This document shows positions 25,332-35,200 of a stretch of DNA of 46,557 nt, piece after piece. The notes beneath the pieces are model-generated. The model searched no databases and had not been told where the DNA came from. It saw nothing but the letters and a program-made list of their open reading frames with translations. A program made the translations under genes and the position numbers. This DNA comes from Anaerolinea sp. (GTDB lineage: Bacteria > Chloroflexota > Anaerolineae > Aggregatilineales > UBA2796). The first letter of the stretch is position 1, and every line of letters starts with the position of its first letter. The DNA is taken from positions 1-46,557 of the forward strand of contig JACSRJ010000136.1 of assembly GCA_014879835.1 (NCBI GenBank), written 5' to 3'.

Positions 25332-26198
25332 TCACAAGCCCATCATATACTCAACCGGATATTCGGGCAGATACAAACCGTCGGGGGAGAGCGCAAGATA
25401 CTCCTCGATGAGGGACAAAGACACTGGCCGATCTGCCCGATTTAGCTTGCGCCAGCGGTTAAAAGGAAGGATATAACAGCGCGCCCGTTCATGTTCTTTG
25501 AGGATGAGTGAGGTGGTCAGATAACGCTCTAAGAGGCGGTGCTGCCTGAAGGCCTCAACTACAGGCACAAGATCGTACTCTACCCGGCGCATTTCTGCCC
25601 GCCACCCGGTGGCATCTCCTTCAAGGATCAAGTATTGGGCCCGAATATCGCCGTCAAGGGGCATCCCCACCGAACCGGGGTTGAGCAAATGCCAGCGCCC
25701 CACCCGCCGATCAAGGGATAAGTGGGTATGAGCGGTGATGACGGTCTCTTCCGCCACACTGCTCAGAGCCGCAATGACCTCAACATCGGGGGTGGTGGGA
25801 TACAGCCCATGCCACGGGTTGCCGGGTCTAGCGTGAACCACCCGAACCGGCGGCGCATCCGGGAAACGCAAGCTAAGTTCATCGGGCAGACCGGCAATCA
25901 CCTGATGCCAGTGCCCCTGAAGCTGTTCATAAAGCCAGCCGGGTAGATCATACTCATGCCAGTGTTCGGGTGCCCGTGGGGTCTTATAGTCCAGCAGGTA
26001 GTACTCATGGTTGCCCCGGATGGCCGACCAGTGTTCACGGGTGATGATCTCCATCACCTGCGCTGAAAAGGGGGCCCAACTGACGTTATCCCCAACAGCC
26101 ACAACTTGATCAACCCGAAACCGACGCATATCCTGCATGACCGCTGCCAAAGCGGGTAAATTGCCATGAATATCACCCACCACCGCCAATCGAGTCAC
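25332..26198 (-). CDS. Calcineurin-like metallophosphoesterase
   Basis: YfcE/MJ0936-type phosphoesterase of 288 residues from the chosen start. Metal motifs in order: GDIHGN, VAVGDNV, RGNHEYY, the distal AHTHLS and the LNPGSVG turn. The C-terminal ~90 residues are an extra helical part. It hydrolyses a phosphodiester or phosphomonoester; the substrate is unknown. GTG at 26198 is preferred because GAGGAGG sits 5 nt before it; the ATG at 26231 would put that site inside the coding region. It is divergent from the sugar-binding/kinase module; no firm functional link. Confidence 0.88.
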   Translation of the reverse strand: MTRLAVVGDIHGNLPALAAVMQDMRRFRVDQVVAVGDNVSWAPFSAQVMEIITREHWSAIRGNHEYYLLDYKTPRAPEHWHEYDLPGWLYEQLQGHWHQVIAGLPDELSLRFPDAPPVRVVHARPGNPWHGLYPTTPDVEVIAALSSVAEETVITAHTHLSLDRRVGRWHLLNPGSVGMPLDGDIRAQYLILEGDATGWRAEMRRVEYDLVPVVEAFRQHRLLERYLTTSLILKEHERARCYILPFNRWRKLNRADRPVSLSLIEEYLALSPDGLYLPEYPVEYMMGL

Positions 26199-26445
26199 AA
26201 TCGCCTCCTCAGGGGTATGTTTGATGCCCATAAACCCTGAAGATCATACAGCGTTGATCATCATGGCGCGTGAGTGAATTGAGAGAGTTTTGAGGTGCGT
26301 GGTTATTAAGATCACAAAGGCAAGTGAATAACTTCTCCCACGAGAAAAATCGCCTGTGAAGACCTTGTGAATTTGTATTGCGAAAATCTTGTACCTGTTT
26401 CACAATTAGGGAGCCAACCGATCCTTTTTTTATGGAGGTCGAGGG

Positions 26446-27441
26446 ATGCGTAGATTATTCTTGATTCTACTCGTGGCGCTTTTGGCAACAACATCTTTTT
26501 CAGTGACATCGGTGCCTGTTCAGGCCCAAGACGACGAAGCCCCCTTATTTGTGGTGGTGGCGCATGGGGGTGATAAAAACCCCTTCTGGAAAGTTGCCGT
26601 TCGTGGTTTTATGGATGGCTGCGAGCAGCTTCAGGTACGCTGCGAGTGGCTCAGCGATCCTCTCGACAATATCGCGGATATGGCCAGCTATTGGGAAACC
26701 GCCCTCGAAATGAATCCGGCTGGCATTGCGACCACCGTCCCTGACCCTGAACTGATCCGGGATGTGGTGACCAAAGCCAGTGAACTCAAGATTCCCGTGA
26801 TCAGCATCAACACCCCAGACCCCAACCGCAAGACGGACAAAGCCTTGCCCATGATCGATTTTTACATTGGCACGGATGACTACCTAGCAGGCGTGAACAA
26901 TGCCAAGCGGGTCTTGGCCCAGTCTAAGGCCGATGGTGTGACCATCAAAAATGCGGTTTGCCCCCTTCAGGAACAAGGACATGCAGGGCTGATGGCGCGC
27001 TGTCAGGGGGTGAAGGATGTCTTTGAACCAGAGAAGATTCCGGTTGAGACCATCGACATCAGTTATGATGTGAGCGCCAGTGCTGAGGCCATCGTGACCT
27101 ATCTGGACGAAAAACCAGAGACCAATGCGATCTTCTTATTGGGCCCCAGTGTGATCAGTTCTTTCAGTTTGGTGATCGAAGAAAAAGGGCTGAAACCCGG
27201 CGAAATGTATGCAGTTGGGCATGATACCAGCACCGAAGCTTACCAACTGATTCAGGAAGGTTTCCTCCTTCAGACTGTTGATCAACAACCCTACTTACAG
27301 GGTTACATGGCGATCATCTGGCTCTATCAGATTTCCCAATACGGGATGCTGCCCGGTCAGGATGTGCTGACTGGCCCCAGCCCTATCGACTTAAACAACG
27401 TTGAAACGGTGATTGAGCTAACTGCTGAGGGTATCCGTTAA
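26446..27441 (+). CDS. Periplasmic sugar-binding protein (Peripla_BP_4 type)
   Basis: Secreted binding protein of 331 residues. Signal peptide 1-27 (RRLFLILLVALLATTS, cleavage near VQAQ). The mature fold is like ribose/galactose-binding proteins: FVVVAHGGDKNPFWKVAVRGF, TVPDPELIRDVVTKA, and VISINTPDPN. There is no lipobox cysteine. No permease or ATPase genes follow; instead it is 13 nt upstream of a membrane histidine kinase. It probably presents a sugar-like ligand to that kinase, as LuxP does for LuxQ (inference). GGAGG precedes the ATG. The 214-nt gap upstream of it shows no confident promoter. Confidence 0.9.
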   Translation: MRRLFLILLVALLATTSFSVTSVPVQAQDDEAPLFVVVAHGGDKNPFWKVAVRGFMDGCEQLQVRCEWLSDPLDNIADMASYWETALEMNPAGIATTVPDPELIRDVVTKASELKIPVISINTPDPNRKTDKALPMIDFYIGTDDYLAGVNNAKRVLAQSKADGVTIKNAVCPLQEQGHAGLMARCQGVKDVFEPEKIPVETIDISYDVSASAEAIVTYLDEKPETNAIFLLGPSVISSFSLVIEEKGLKPGEMYAVGHDTSTEAYQLIQEGFLLQTVDQQPYLQGYMAIIWLYQISQYGMLPGQDVLTGPSPIDLNNVETVIELTAEGIR

Positions 27442-27454
27442 CGAGGGGCGACTC

Positions 27455-29815
27455 ATGAGTAACCGCATCGGTGTGACGCTGCTAATCTTCTTTGTGCTGC
27501 TGGCAGTAGTCCCCTTAACCTTGGTGGGCATTCTGGCGCTGAATGTGGCAGAAAATCAGGCACGTCTTCAACTTGCCTCGCAGCTTCAGACCGTTGCGGA
27601 CATCAAGTCTGTGGAGCTTCAGCGATGGTTTGACGATGCGCGCACCACACTTGGTCAAACCTTTGTGGACGAGATTCAGCGGGAACGTATGTTTAACGTC
27701 CTCTCCCAAGACCGTGACTGGTCGCGGACTCTGGTTCAACTTAACAACTACATTCGGGTGGCGCTGGCAGCCCAGTTCACCTATACCGAGCTGTTTGTGT
27801 ACAACCTCAAGGGTGATGTTCTGGTAGGCACAGAGGCAACGCGGGTGGGAACCAATATCTCCAGCGCACCCTACTTCAGCCCCAGCCTGAGCGCGGATTA
27901 TGTCCAGCCGCCGGAGATCAGCGCTGATCAAGCGGCGGTCACCATCTTCATCACCATGCCGCTCAAACTCGAAGATGGTCAGATCGTTGGGGTATTGGCA
28001 GGGGTCCCCAATCTCGAAGGAATGCGTGGGGTGTTTGCGAGGAATCCCGGACTCGGTGATACCGGTGAGGCTTACCTTGTGACCGACAAAGGGAATCTGC
28101 TCACCCCAAGCCGCTTTGAAGGACATCCGCTGCTTCAGACAGTCCAAAGCACAGGTATTCAAGAGGCGTTAAGCGGAAACACCAACAGTAGTGGCTATCA
28201 AAACTACCGGGGGCGGGAAGTGTTCGGGCGCTACCAACCGGTTAGTTTCCTCAAAGGCGCGCTGATGGTGGAGATCGAGGCCGATGAGGCCTTCCGAACC
28301 TTGCGCAATGGGCAGATTCTGCTCCTGTTGGCGACTATCCTTAGTACCCTACTGGCAATCGGCGTCGGCACAGGGATCACCCTCTGGATCACCAACCCTA
28401 TCCGTCACTTAACCGAAGTCACCCAGCGGGTGCGTGGAGGCGACTACTCACAGCGGGCCAACGTTCAGCGTAAGAATGAACTGGGCGAACTGGGTATTTC
28501 CTTCAACCAGATGACCGCGCAGTTGCAATCGTTGATCACTGGACTGGAAGAGCGAATCGCCGCTCGAACCCGTGACCTCGCCATCGCGGCTGAGGTGTCC
28601 AAAGACATCACCACCGAACTGAACATCGAGAACCTGCTGGCGCGGGTTACTGAACTGACGGCTCAGCGTTTTGATCTCTACCTTTGTTCGGTCTTTCGCT
28701 TTGATGAGGAAACCGAAAACCTTTCCCGCGCTGCGACTTCCGACCGTAAGGGTAAACAGGTGAGCTTCCTCGAATCGGTCAAACTGCCGCTGGACGCTGA
28801 ACCAAGCCTGATCGCACTTGCAGCCCGCACCCGTCAAACGGTGAATCAGGGCAACGTGAAGGCTTCAGCCACCTACATGCCCGTTCGGGACTACCCCAAT
28901 ACCCAGTCTGAACTGACCATCCCGATGATCCTCGGTAATCGTCTGTTGGGTGTGTTTGACCTCCAATCGGACGCGGTCGATCACTTCAAACCGGACGATG
29001 TGAAAGTGCTGACCACCCTTGCTGAGCAGGTCGCCATTGCCATCCGTAATGCGCAGTTGTTCACGGAGGCACAGGTCGCTCAGAAGTCGGCAGAACGAGC
29101 GAATCAGGTGAAGTCGCAGTTCTTGGCCAATGTCTCCCACGAGCTGCGGACGCCCCTCAATGCGATCCTGAATTTCACTCAGTTTGTATCGTCAGGGATG
29201 TTGGGGGATGTAAATGACGAGCAGATCGATGCCCTCAACAAAGCTTTTACCAGCGGTGAGCACCTGCTCAGCCTGATCAATGATGTGCTCGATATTTCCA
29301 AGATCGAAGCGGGCGCGCTGGAACTGTTCATCGAAGAAGGCATCCAATTGTCCGAAGAGGTGGAATTTGTGGGCGATACGGCCACCTCACTGCTGAAGAA
29401 CAAACCCGTTCAGTGGAAGGTGGAAATTGACCCCAACCTGCCTCCAATCACAGGTGATCGGCAGCGTATCACTCAGATACTGTTGAATTTGGTCTCCAAT
29501 GCTTGCAAGTTCACCAGCACCGGAAGTGTCACCTTAAAGGCCGTTTGGCAAGCGCCCAACGTCCTGATCAGCGTCAAAGATACCGGGCCGGGTATCCCGT
29601 TGGAGGAACAGAATCTGATCTTTGCGCCTTTCCAGCAAGCAAAACTAGGGCTCAAACACGGCGGTGGGACCGGGTTGGGACTGGTCATTTCCAGAAGGTT
29701 AGCGGAGGCGCACGGCGGACGGCTGTGGGTCGAGAGTGCCGCAGGTTTAGGGGCCACCTTTTTTGTAGAACTGCCCGTTGTTGGTAATCCCGTCCCTGTG
29801 ACGAAAGAAGCATAA
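27455..29815 (+). CDS. Membrane sensor histidine kinase, Cache-HAMP-GAF
   Basis: Protein of 786 residues. TM1 about 8-29; extracellular dCache-like sensor about 30-283 (with the typical GLGDTGEAYLVTDKGNLL); TM2 about 287-312; HAMP 313-365; GAF about 385-535; HisKA with H562 in SHELRTPLN; HATPase about 655-775 with DTGPGIPL and GTGLGLV. There is no receiver domain, so the two following receivers are the likely targets. The upstream binding protein may supply the ligand to the extracellular part. The ATG at 27455 has GAGGGG upstream. Confidence 0.95.
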   Translation: MSNRIGVTLLIFFVLLAVVPLTLVGILALNVAENQARLQLASQLQTVADIKSVELQRWFDDARTTLGQTFVDEIQRERMFNVLSQDRDWSRTLVQLNNYIRVALAAQFTYTELFVYNLKGDVLVGTEATRVGTNISSAPYFSPSLSADYVQPPEISADQAAVTIFITMPLKLEDGQIVGVLAGVPNLEGMRGVFARNPGLGDTGEAYLVTDKGNLLTPSRFEGHPLLQTVQSTGIQEALSGNTNSSGYQNYRGREVFGRYQPVSFLKGALMVEIEADEAFRTLRNGQILLLLATILSTLLAIGVGTGITLWITNPIRHLTEVTQRVRGGDYSQRANVQRKNELGELGISFNQMTAQLQSLITGLEERIAARTRDLAIAAEVSKDITTELNIENLLARVTELTAQRFDLYLCSVFRFDEETENLSRAATSDRKGKQVSFLESVKLPLDAEPSLIALAARTRQTVNQGNVKASATYMPVRDYPNTQSELTIPMILGNRLLGVFDLQSDAVDHFKPDDVKVLTTLAEQVAIAIRNAQLFTEAQVAQKSAERANQVKSQFLANVSHELRTPLNAILNFTQFVSSGMLGDVNDEQIDALNKAFTSGEHLLSLINDVLDISKIEAGALELFIEEGIQLSEEVEFVGDTATSLLKNKPVQWKVEIDPNLPPITGDRQRITQILLNLVSNACKFTSTGSVTLKAVWQAPNVLISVKDTGPGIPLEEQNLIFAPFQQAKLGLKHGGGTGLGLVISRRLAEAHGGRLWVESAAGLGATFFVELPVVGNPVPVTKEA

Positions 29816-29826
29816 CCTGAGAAGAC

Positions 29827-30243
29827 ATGATGTCCGATAAACCTATTATCCTCTATGTTGAAGACGATGAATTAAGCCGACAGGTGATGCAGATGTTGGT
29901 GGTGCGTGGGATGGGGAATCCTAACCTCACCATCTGGTCAAGTAGTGAAAACTTTCAAGAGCGCCTGAGCCAACTGACCCAAAAACCTACGGTGATCCTG
30001 CTTGATATTCACGTCCCACCTTATAACGGCTTCCAGATGTATGAGATGCTGCGTAAGCACCCTGATTCCCATTTTCATTCGGTGCCTGTGATCGCACTCA
30101 CCGCCAGCGTGATGAACGATGAAGTAGCCCAGTTAAAGTCGCTTGGGCTGGATGGGGTGATCGCCAAACCCGTAAGTCAGAAGGCCTTCCCTCAACTTTT
30201 GCAGCGCGTCATCAACGGGGAAAAGGTTTGGCATATCCGCTAA
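29827..30243 (+). CDS. Single-domain response regulator A
   Basis: REC domain of 138 residues, no output domain. Acid pair EDD (12-14), phosphorylation site D60 in LLDIHVPPYNG (in place of the usual MPxMDG), T92 in ALTAS, K114 in AKPVS. It lies 11 nt after the kinase gene. The tail ends EKVWHIR; the second receiver has a similar QQVWEAK tail, suggesting a paralogous pair. Two ATGs (29827, 29830) lie in tandem and either may be used. Confidence 0.93.
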   Translation: MMSDKPIILYVEDDELSRQVMQMLVVRGMGNPNLTIWSSSENFQERLSQLTQKPTVILLDIHVPPYNGFQMYEMLRKHPDSHFHSVPVIALTASVMNDEVAQLKSLGLDGVIAKPVSQKAFPQLLQRVINGEKVWHIR

Positions 30244-30274
30244 GCGGCAAGTTGAAAGAATAGTAGAGAACATT

Positions 30275-30661
30275 ATGAGCACCATCAACGCCCTCATTCT
30301 CGAAGATGATCCCAACAGTCTTGAAATCCTTGCACGCCTGCTTAAGGCCCATCAGATAACTTCGGTAGGGGTTGATGATCCCGCCAAAATTGATGACGTT
30401 CTGAGTCAGTCCCCATCGATTGATCTGGTCTTTCTTGATTTGGAAATGCCCAACATGGACGGATATGAGGTGTTGGCTTATCTCCGCAAGCGGATTGGGA
30501 CTAATGTCCGGGTTATCGCCTGTACAGTACATGTAAATGAGATCAATCATGCCCGTGAGCGGGGCTTTGACGGGTTCATTGGTAAACCCTTAAAGCCCGC
30601 CAAATTCCCCGATCAACTTCAGCGTCTGCTGGCCGGCCAGCAAGTGTGGGAAGCCAAGTAA
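30275..30661 (+). CDS. Single-domain response regulator B
   Basis: REC domain of 128 residues. EDD acid pair (10-12), D55 in FLDLEMPNMDGYE, T84 in IACTVH, K104 in IGKPLKP. The site around D55 is more standard than in receiver A. It follows A by 31 nt and ends the SBP-kinase-receiver module. With no effector domain in either receiver, output may be through a phosphorelay to a distant protein or through direct binding. Confidence 0.93.
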   Translation: MSTINALILEDDPNSLEILARLLKAHQITSVGVDDPAKIDDVLSQSPSIDLVFLDLEMPNMDGYEVLAYLRKRIGTNVRVIACTVHVNEINHARERGFDGFIGKPLKPAKFPDQLQRLLAGQQVWEAK

Positions 30662-30893
30662 TCAAGCGACTGCTGGCTTGTGGACAAAACCATCCCCCCT
30701 TCTCCCGCGTGCGGCTGAGGAGGGGGGTGCAGGGGGGATGAAGGTAAACTTACTGTCGCCCCTCAGCCAAACTGGAAAAGGGAAAGTCCATTTTTGAAGC
30801 GCTGCCCCTCATTCTCCCCACTAACAGTTCAAACTTCAGGGAAAATGCTGTTGTGGGGGAACTCCTAGAGGGTGTGTTCTTCCCGCACCGGGA
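30662..30893. repeat. Intergenic region with inverted repeat
   Basis: No gene is seen in this 232-nt gap. CATCCCCCC (30691-30699) and GGGGGGATG (30732-30740) form a 9-bp inverted repeat without a T-tract. TTGTGGGGGAAC (30851-30862) resembles the 16-nt motif at 47-62 and 39162-39177. Confidence 0.4.
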
Positions 30894-32129
30894 TTAGCCA
30901 ATCGTTTGATTGAGCCGCAGCTTATAGACCATCTGGATGTTGACGGTCATAATCAACTCATCACTGGCGTTAAATTCCATATCCATCGGCACCCCGCCTT
31001 CAAAAGGTATCCGATCCAAGTACTTGCCATCGGCACTGAAGATGTGAACACGCCGTGAGTCGCTCACATATACCCGCCCCTGACTATCAAGCGCAACCGC
31101 ATACGGCGAACCTAGTGACTCTTCATCACTGTCGCTGTCACCCCCAAAACGATCGATATACTTCCCCTCTGCGCTGAACAAAAAGACCGCTTTTTCGCGC
31201 TGGCTGAGGATAAAGAATCGCCCTAACCCATCCACCGCAAGGCTCAAGTTGTTCTGCGAGTTCTCGGTGATGCTGCTCACGATCTTGTTGTAACGCTTGA
31301 GCACCCCACCCTGAGGGGTGTAAAGGATCAGATCATCCTTTGAAGCCGAGCTGGTCAGAGCAGCGATATTGCCATCAGGCATGATGGTCACAGCGTCAAT
31401 GAAGCCGCCTTGTGGGTCTTTGATTGTGCCTACGGGCTGCCCGCTCTCCACGTTGATTTTGACCAGATTCCCACCTCGACAGATATACAGCACCCCTTTG
31501 CGATCCACCCCTAAACAGCGAATAGGTGCCCCTTTGTTCTCGGAGGGTACGTTGTAGGTTTGTTGATATTCACCGGCCGCATTAAAGCGCTGCACCCGGC
31601 CAGAAGTGTAGTCGGCCACAAAGATACTGCCTGCAGGGTCAACGGCGACAGCGCGCCCATCTTGGAACTTACCCTGACCTGTCCCTTCCCCGCCAAACTT
31701 CAACACCACCTCGCCAACAGGGATAGGGGTTGGCGTGCGGCTGGGTAAAGGGGCAAGGGTGGATTGGCTGATGGAGATACTAACTGAGCGGGTGGTCATG
31801 GCTTGTGCAGTGATCGAGTAGGAGGTGATCGACGAGGTGGCATTCTGGATGCTGGGCAAAACAGCGGATACGATCACCCAACCCACCACCAAAAAGATAC
31901 CCACCGTGATCAGGGCCCCCACAACACCCATAGAGCTGGTGCGCACACCGGGAGTACGTGACGTCTGAATGCTAATCTGAATAGGGCTTGAGGGGGCATG
32001 GGCTTTAGGACGCATTGATTCCGGGATACTGATCACGGACTGACAAAAAGTACATTCCACCGAGTCCTTGGTGGTATCAATGTTTTTAATGGGGGCGCCG
32101 CACGAGGGGCATTTTAAGACTGTAGGCAT
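30894..32129 (-). CDS. Zinc-ribbon, single-TM protein with NHL-type beta-propeller
   Basis: Protein of 411 residues. The N-terminal zinc ribbon has two CxxC knuckles (CPSCG and CTFC) near residues 7-30. A Ser/Pro-rich linker leads to one transmembrane helix (about 70-92), then a Thr/Ser/Pro-rich stretch, then a large repetitive domain with NHL-like blades (AVAVDPAGSIFVADYTSGRVQRF, SPYAVALDSQGRVYVSD, LSLAVDGLGRFFIL). The propeller would lie outside the membrane and the zinc ribbon in the cytoplasm. It is divergent from the Ser/Thr kinase gene, 101 nt between starts. ATG 32129 is chosen since the zinc ribbon starts just after it, but its ribosome site is weak. Confidence 0.85.
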   Translation of the reverse strand: MPTVLKCPSCGAPIKNIDTTKDSVECTFCQSVISIPESMRPKAHAPSSPIQISIQTSRTPGVRTSSMGVVGALITVGIFLVVGWVIVSAVLPSIQNATSSITSYSITAQAMTTRSVSISISQSTLAPLPSRTPTPIPVGEVVLKFGGEGTGQGKFQDGRAVAVDPAGSIFVADYTSGRVQRFNAAGEYQQTYNVPSENKGAPIRCLGVDRKGVLYICRGGNLVKINVESGQPVGTIKDPQGGFIDAVTIMPDGNIAALTSSASKDDLILYTPQGGVLKRYNKIVSSITENSQNNLSLAVDGLGRFFILSQREKAVFLFSAEGKYIDRFGGDSDSDEESLGSPYAVALDSQGRVYVSDSRRVHIFSADGKYLDRIPFEGGVPMDMEFNASDELIMTVNIQMVYKLRLNQTIG

Positions 32130-32230
32130 AGCTTTTGAGCCAACTCCATCACCTGAGATTTCCACAAAGCACAAATGGGCATTCGGGATAAAATAAGCAT
32201 AAGCATACTCTTTTTTTGAGAAAGTCGCCT

Positions 32231-35200
32231 ATGACGCTCACCATTGCAGGTCGTTATCAGATCGTGCAGAAAATCGGCGCTGGGGGCATGGGAAACGTCT
32301 ATCAGGGACACGATCAGCGCTTAAATATCCCAGTGGCGATTAAGATGCTTCGCTCTGAGTTGGCGACACCAGAGATCATCAATCGATTCATCCGAGAAGG
32401 CGAAGCCCTGCGCCAGTTGAATCACCCCAATATTGTCACCCTTCTGGATGCTGTTGAGGAACGTGGTGAACACTACCTGATTATGGAACTGGTCGAAGGG
32501 GGGACGCTGGATGATCTGCTGCGTAAGTCCTTCCGTCTGCCCATTCCGCGCATCCTTAACCTCGCCCTTGATCTGACCGATGCCCTCACCAGAGCGCACC
32601 GCCTGAACATCATCCACCGCGACATTAAACCCGCCAATGTCCTCCTGACCAAGGACGGAACCCCCCGCCTGACCGACTTTGGGATTGCCCACTTCAACAA
32701 CTCGGATGCGACTCAAGCGGGCACGGTGATGGGCACCACTGCCTATATCGCCCCAGAGGTACTTCAGGGAGAGCGGGCCGATGTCCGCTCCGATATTTGG
32801 TCGCTGGGAATCATGCTTTATGAGATGGTCGCAGGTGACCATCCTTTTAAAGCCACCAATCCGGGAACCCTGATTCGAGCGATCCTCACTCAGCCCCTGC
32901 CACAACTTGAGACTCATCGCCCCGATGTGCCGGTCGCTCTGCTTGATCTGATCCAGCGTATGACCATCAAAGAACCGGCTGAGCGAATCCCGCGAATGCG
33001 ATTGGTAGGCCTTGAACTTGAGGCGCTTTTGGCAGGTGATTCGCTCAGCACTGTGGCAATGCACACCCCACAGCCTCCCTATGGGGAGTCCTCACAAAAG
33101 GGGCGTTTTGCCACACCTTCACCCCTACCAAGCAATATGGTGCGGCATAAGCTCCCTGTTCAAATCACCCCTTTTGTGGGACGCGAAAACGAACTCACAG
33201 AACTGGATCGGATCATCCGAACCCCATCGGTTCGGGTGCTGACCATTTTAGCGCCGGGAGGTATGGGCAAAACGCGGCTCTCTTTGGAACTGGCCAACAA
33301 ACTGCTGCATCAAACCCGCAGCGATACCTTTCTTGAACATGGCTGTTTTTTTGTGGATTTGGCCCCACTCACCTCAGCGGAGAACATGGTACAGGCCGTG
33401 GCCGAAGCAGTCGATTACAGTTTTCAAGATGATGGACGCCAACCTCAACAGCAAATACTGGACTACCTCCGCGAAAAGAATCTGCTTTTGATCATGGATA
33501 ACTTTGAGCATGTGATGGATGGGCGCGCTTTGGTTCAAGAGATATTGCAGGAAGCGCCTCTGGTCAAAACGGTGATTACCTCCCGCGAGAAGCTGAACAT
33601 CAGCGCTGAGACCGTGTTCATCCTCGAGGGGATGGATTTTCCCACATGGGAGACGCCCGAAGACGCCCTTCAGTATGGTGCGGTGAAGTTGTTTATGCAA
33701 AGCGCGCAGCGGGTTCGTTCGGGATTTGCCTTGGAATCTGGCGACCTGAATTATGTATCCCGAATTTGCCGGATGGTATACGGCGCACCTTTGGGCATTC
33801 TGCTGGCAGCAGCATGGCTGGAGTCTCTCGCCCTCAGTGAGATTGTGCAGGAACTGAATCGCAGTTTTGACTTCCTCGAAACCGAGATGCACGATCTGCC
33901 GGAGCGCCAGCGCAGTTTGCGGGCGGTCTTTGAATATTCGTGGCGCTTGCTGACCGAATCGGAGCAGACCCTGTTTGCCCGGTTTTCGTTGTTTCGGGGT
34001 GGCTTCACCCGTGAGGCCGGACAGGCCATTACTGGGGCCACCTTGCGGGCGCTCACCACCCTGATCAACAAATCTCTGCTGCGCCGTGACAACACCTCTG
34101 GGCGCTTTGTGATTCACGAACTGCTGCGTCAATACGCTGAGGAAAAGCTGATCGCACTGGGCGAGGTGGCAGCGCTTTCCAGTGCTCACAGTCACCATTA
34201 TTTAGGGATGGTGTCCCAGTTTACGCCCCGGCTTAAGGGGCTTGGGCAGTTAGCCGCGCTCAACGTGATTGAAGCCGATTTTGAGAACATCCGCACCGCG
34301 TGGCTGTGGGCCTGCGAGACCCGCAGTGAGGACCTTATCCTCTCGGCCCTAGAAGGTCTGTACCTGTTTCTGACTCTGCGCAACCGCTCGATGGATGGTG
34401 AGCAGTTGTTCCGGGCCGCTCGTCAAAAGTGGCCCGCTGAAGGGACTGCGCCTCACCTTTTGGCGGCCAAAGTGCTGGTGAGGTTCCCCGATGGTTCACC
34501 CAAAGAGTCTTTTGTCCGTGGGTTGGCCATCGCTCAGGGCTACGGCGACCCATTTGAAATCGCCTTTTGCCAGTCGTTGTTGGGACACTGGGTATCCCAC
34601 TCCGAATATGATCAGGCGGTGGGGATTCCCTTGCTAGAATCTGGACTCAGAGGCTTCGAAGCTCACGGTGATAAGTATTATGTGGCGAAAGTGTTGGACG
34701 ATTTGGGCTGGAGTCACAACCTGAACATGGATCTGCCCAATCAGCGCACCGTAGTAGAACGCAGCCTGAATCTACGCCGGGAGATCGGTGATCAGATTGG
34801 CACGGCCAATTCACTGCGCAACATGGGCGGGGCCTCTGGTGGCTTTTTTGACACCACTGGCCGCGCTGTGGGCTTCTGGCGCGAGGCAAAATCACTTTGT
34901 TATCAGATGAATGATCGGTTGGGCATTGCGTGGAATGCCTGCCTTGAGGCCAGCGTTTTTGTATTTCAGGGGGCGTTTGCAGAGGCCCGTGCTTTGATCA
35001 ACGAGGGCTACCCACATGCCAAAGAGATCAATGATCCGGTGGTTAAGGGCTATTATCAGATTCTAAGGGGCATTCTGGAGGCCCTTCAGCACGAAGATTA
35101 CCAAAGCGCCAAGGCCCTGATTATCGAAGGTTACCCCCTTCAGGCAGCACCAGATTTCAGGCTTGTGACTGCGATCTTTGGGACGGTTATCGTGTGTTGT

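Noticed and set aside
26446-27441. Start of an ABC sugar transporter operon
   Set aside because: No permease or ATPase follows; the next three genes are a kinase and two receivers.
30691-30740. G/C-rich inverted repeat as a terminator of the receiver operon
   Set aside because: No T-tract follows on either strand; listed only as an intergenic repeat.
33374-34198. Minus-strand open frame of 274 codons within the kinase-STAND gene
   Set aside because: The opposite frame carries clear P-loop and STAND motifs; this one shows none.
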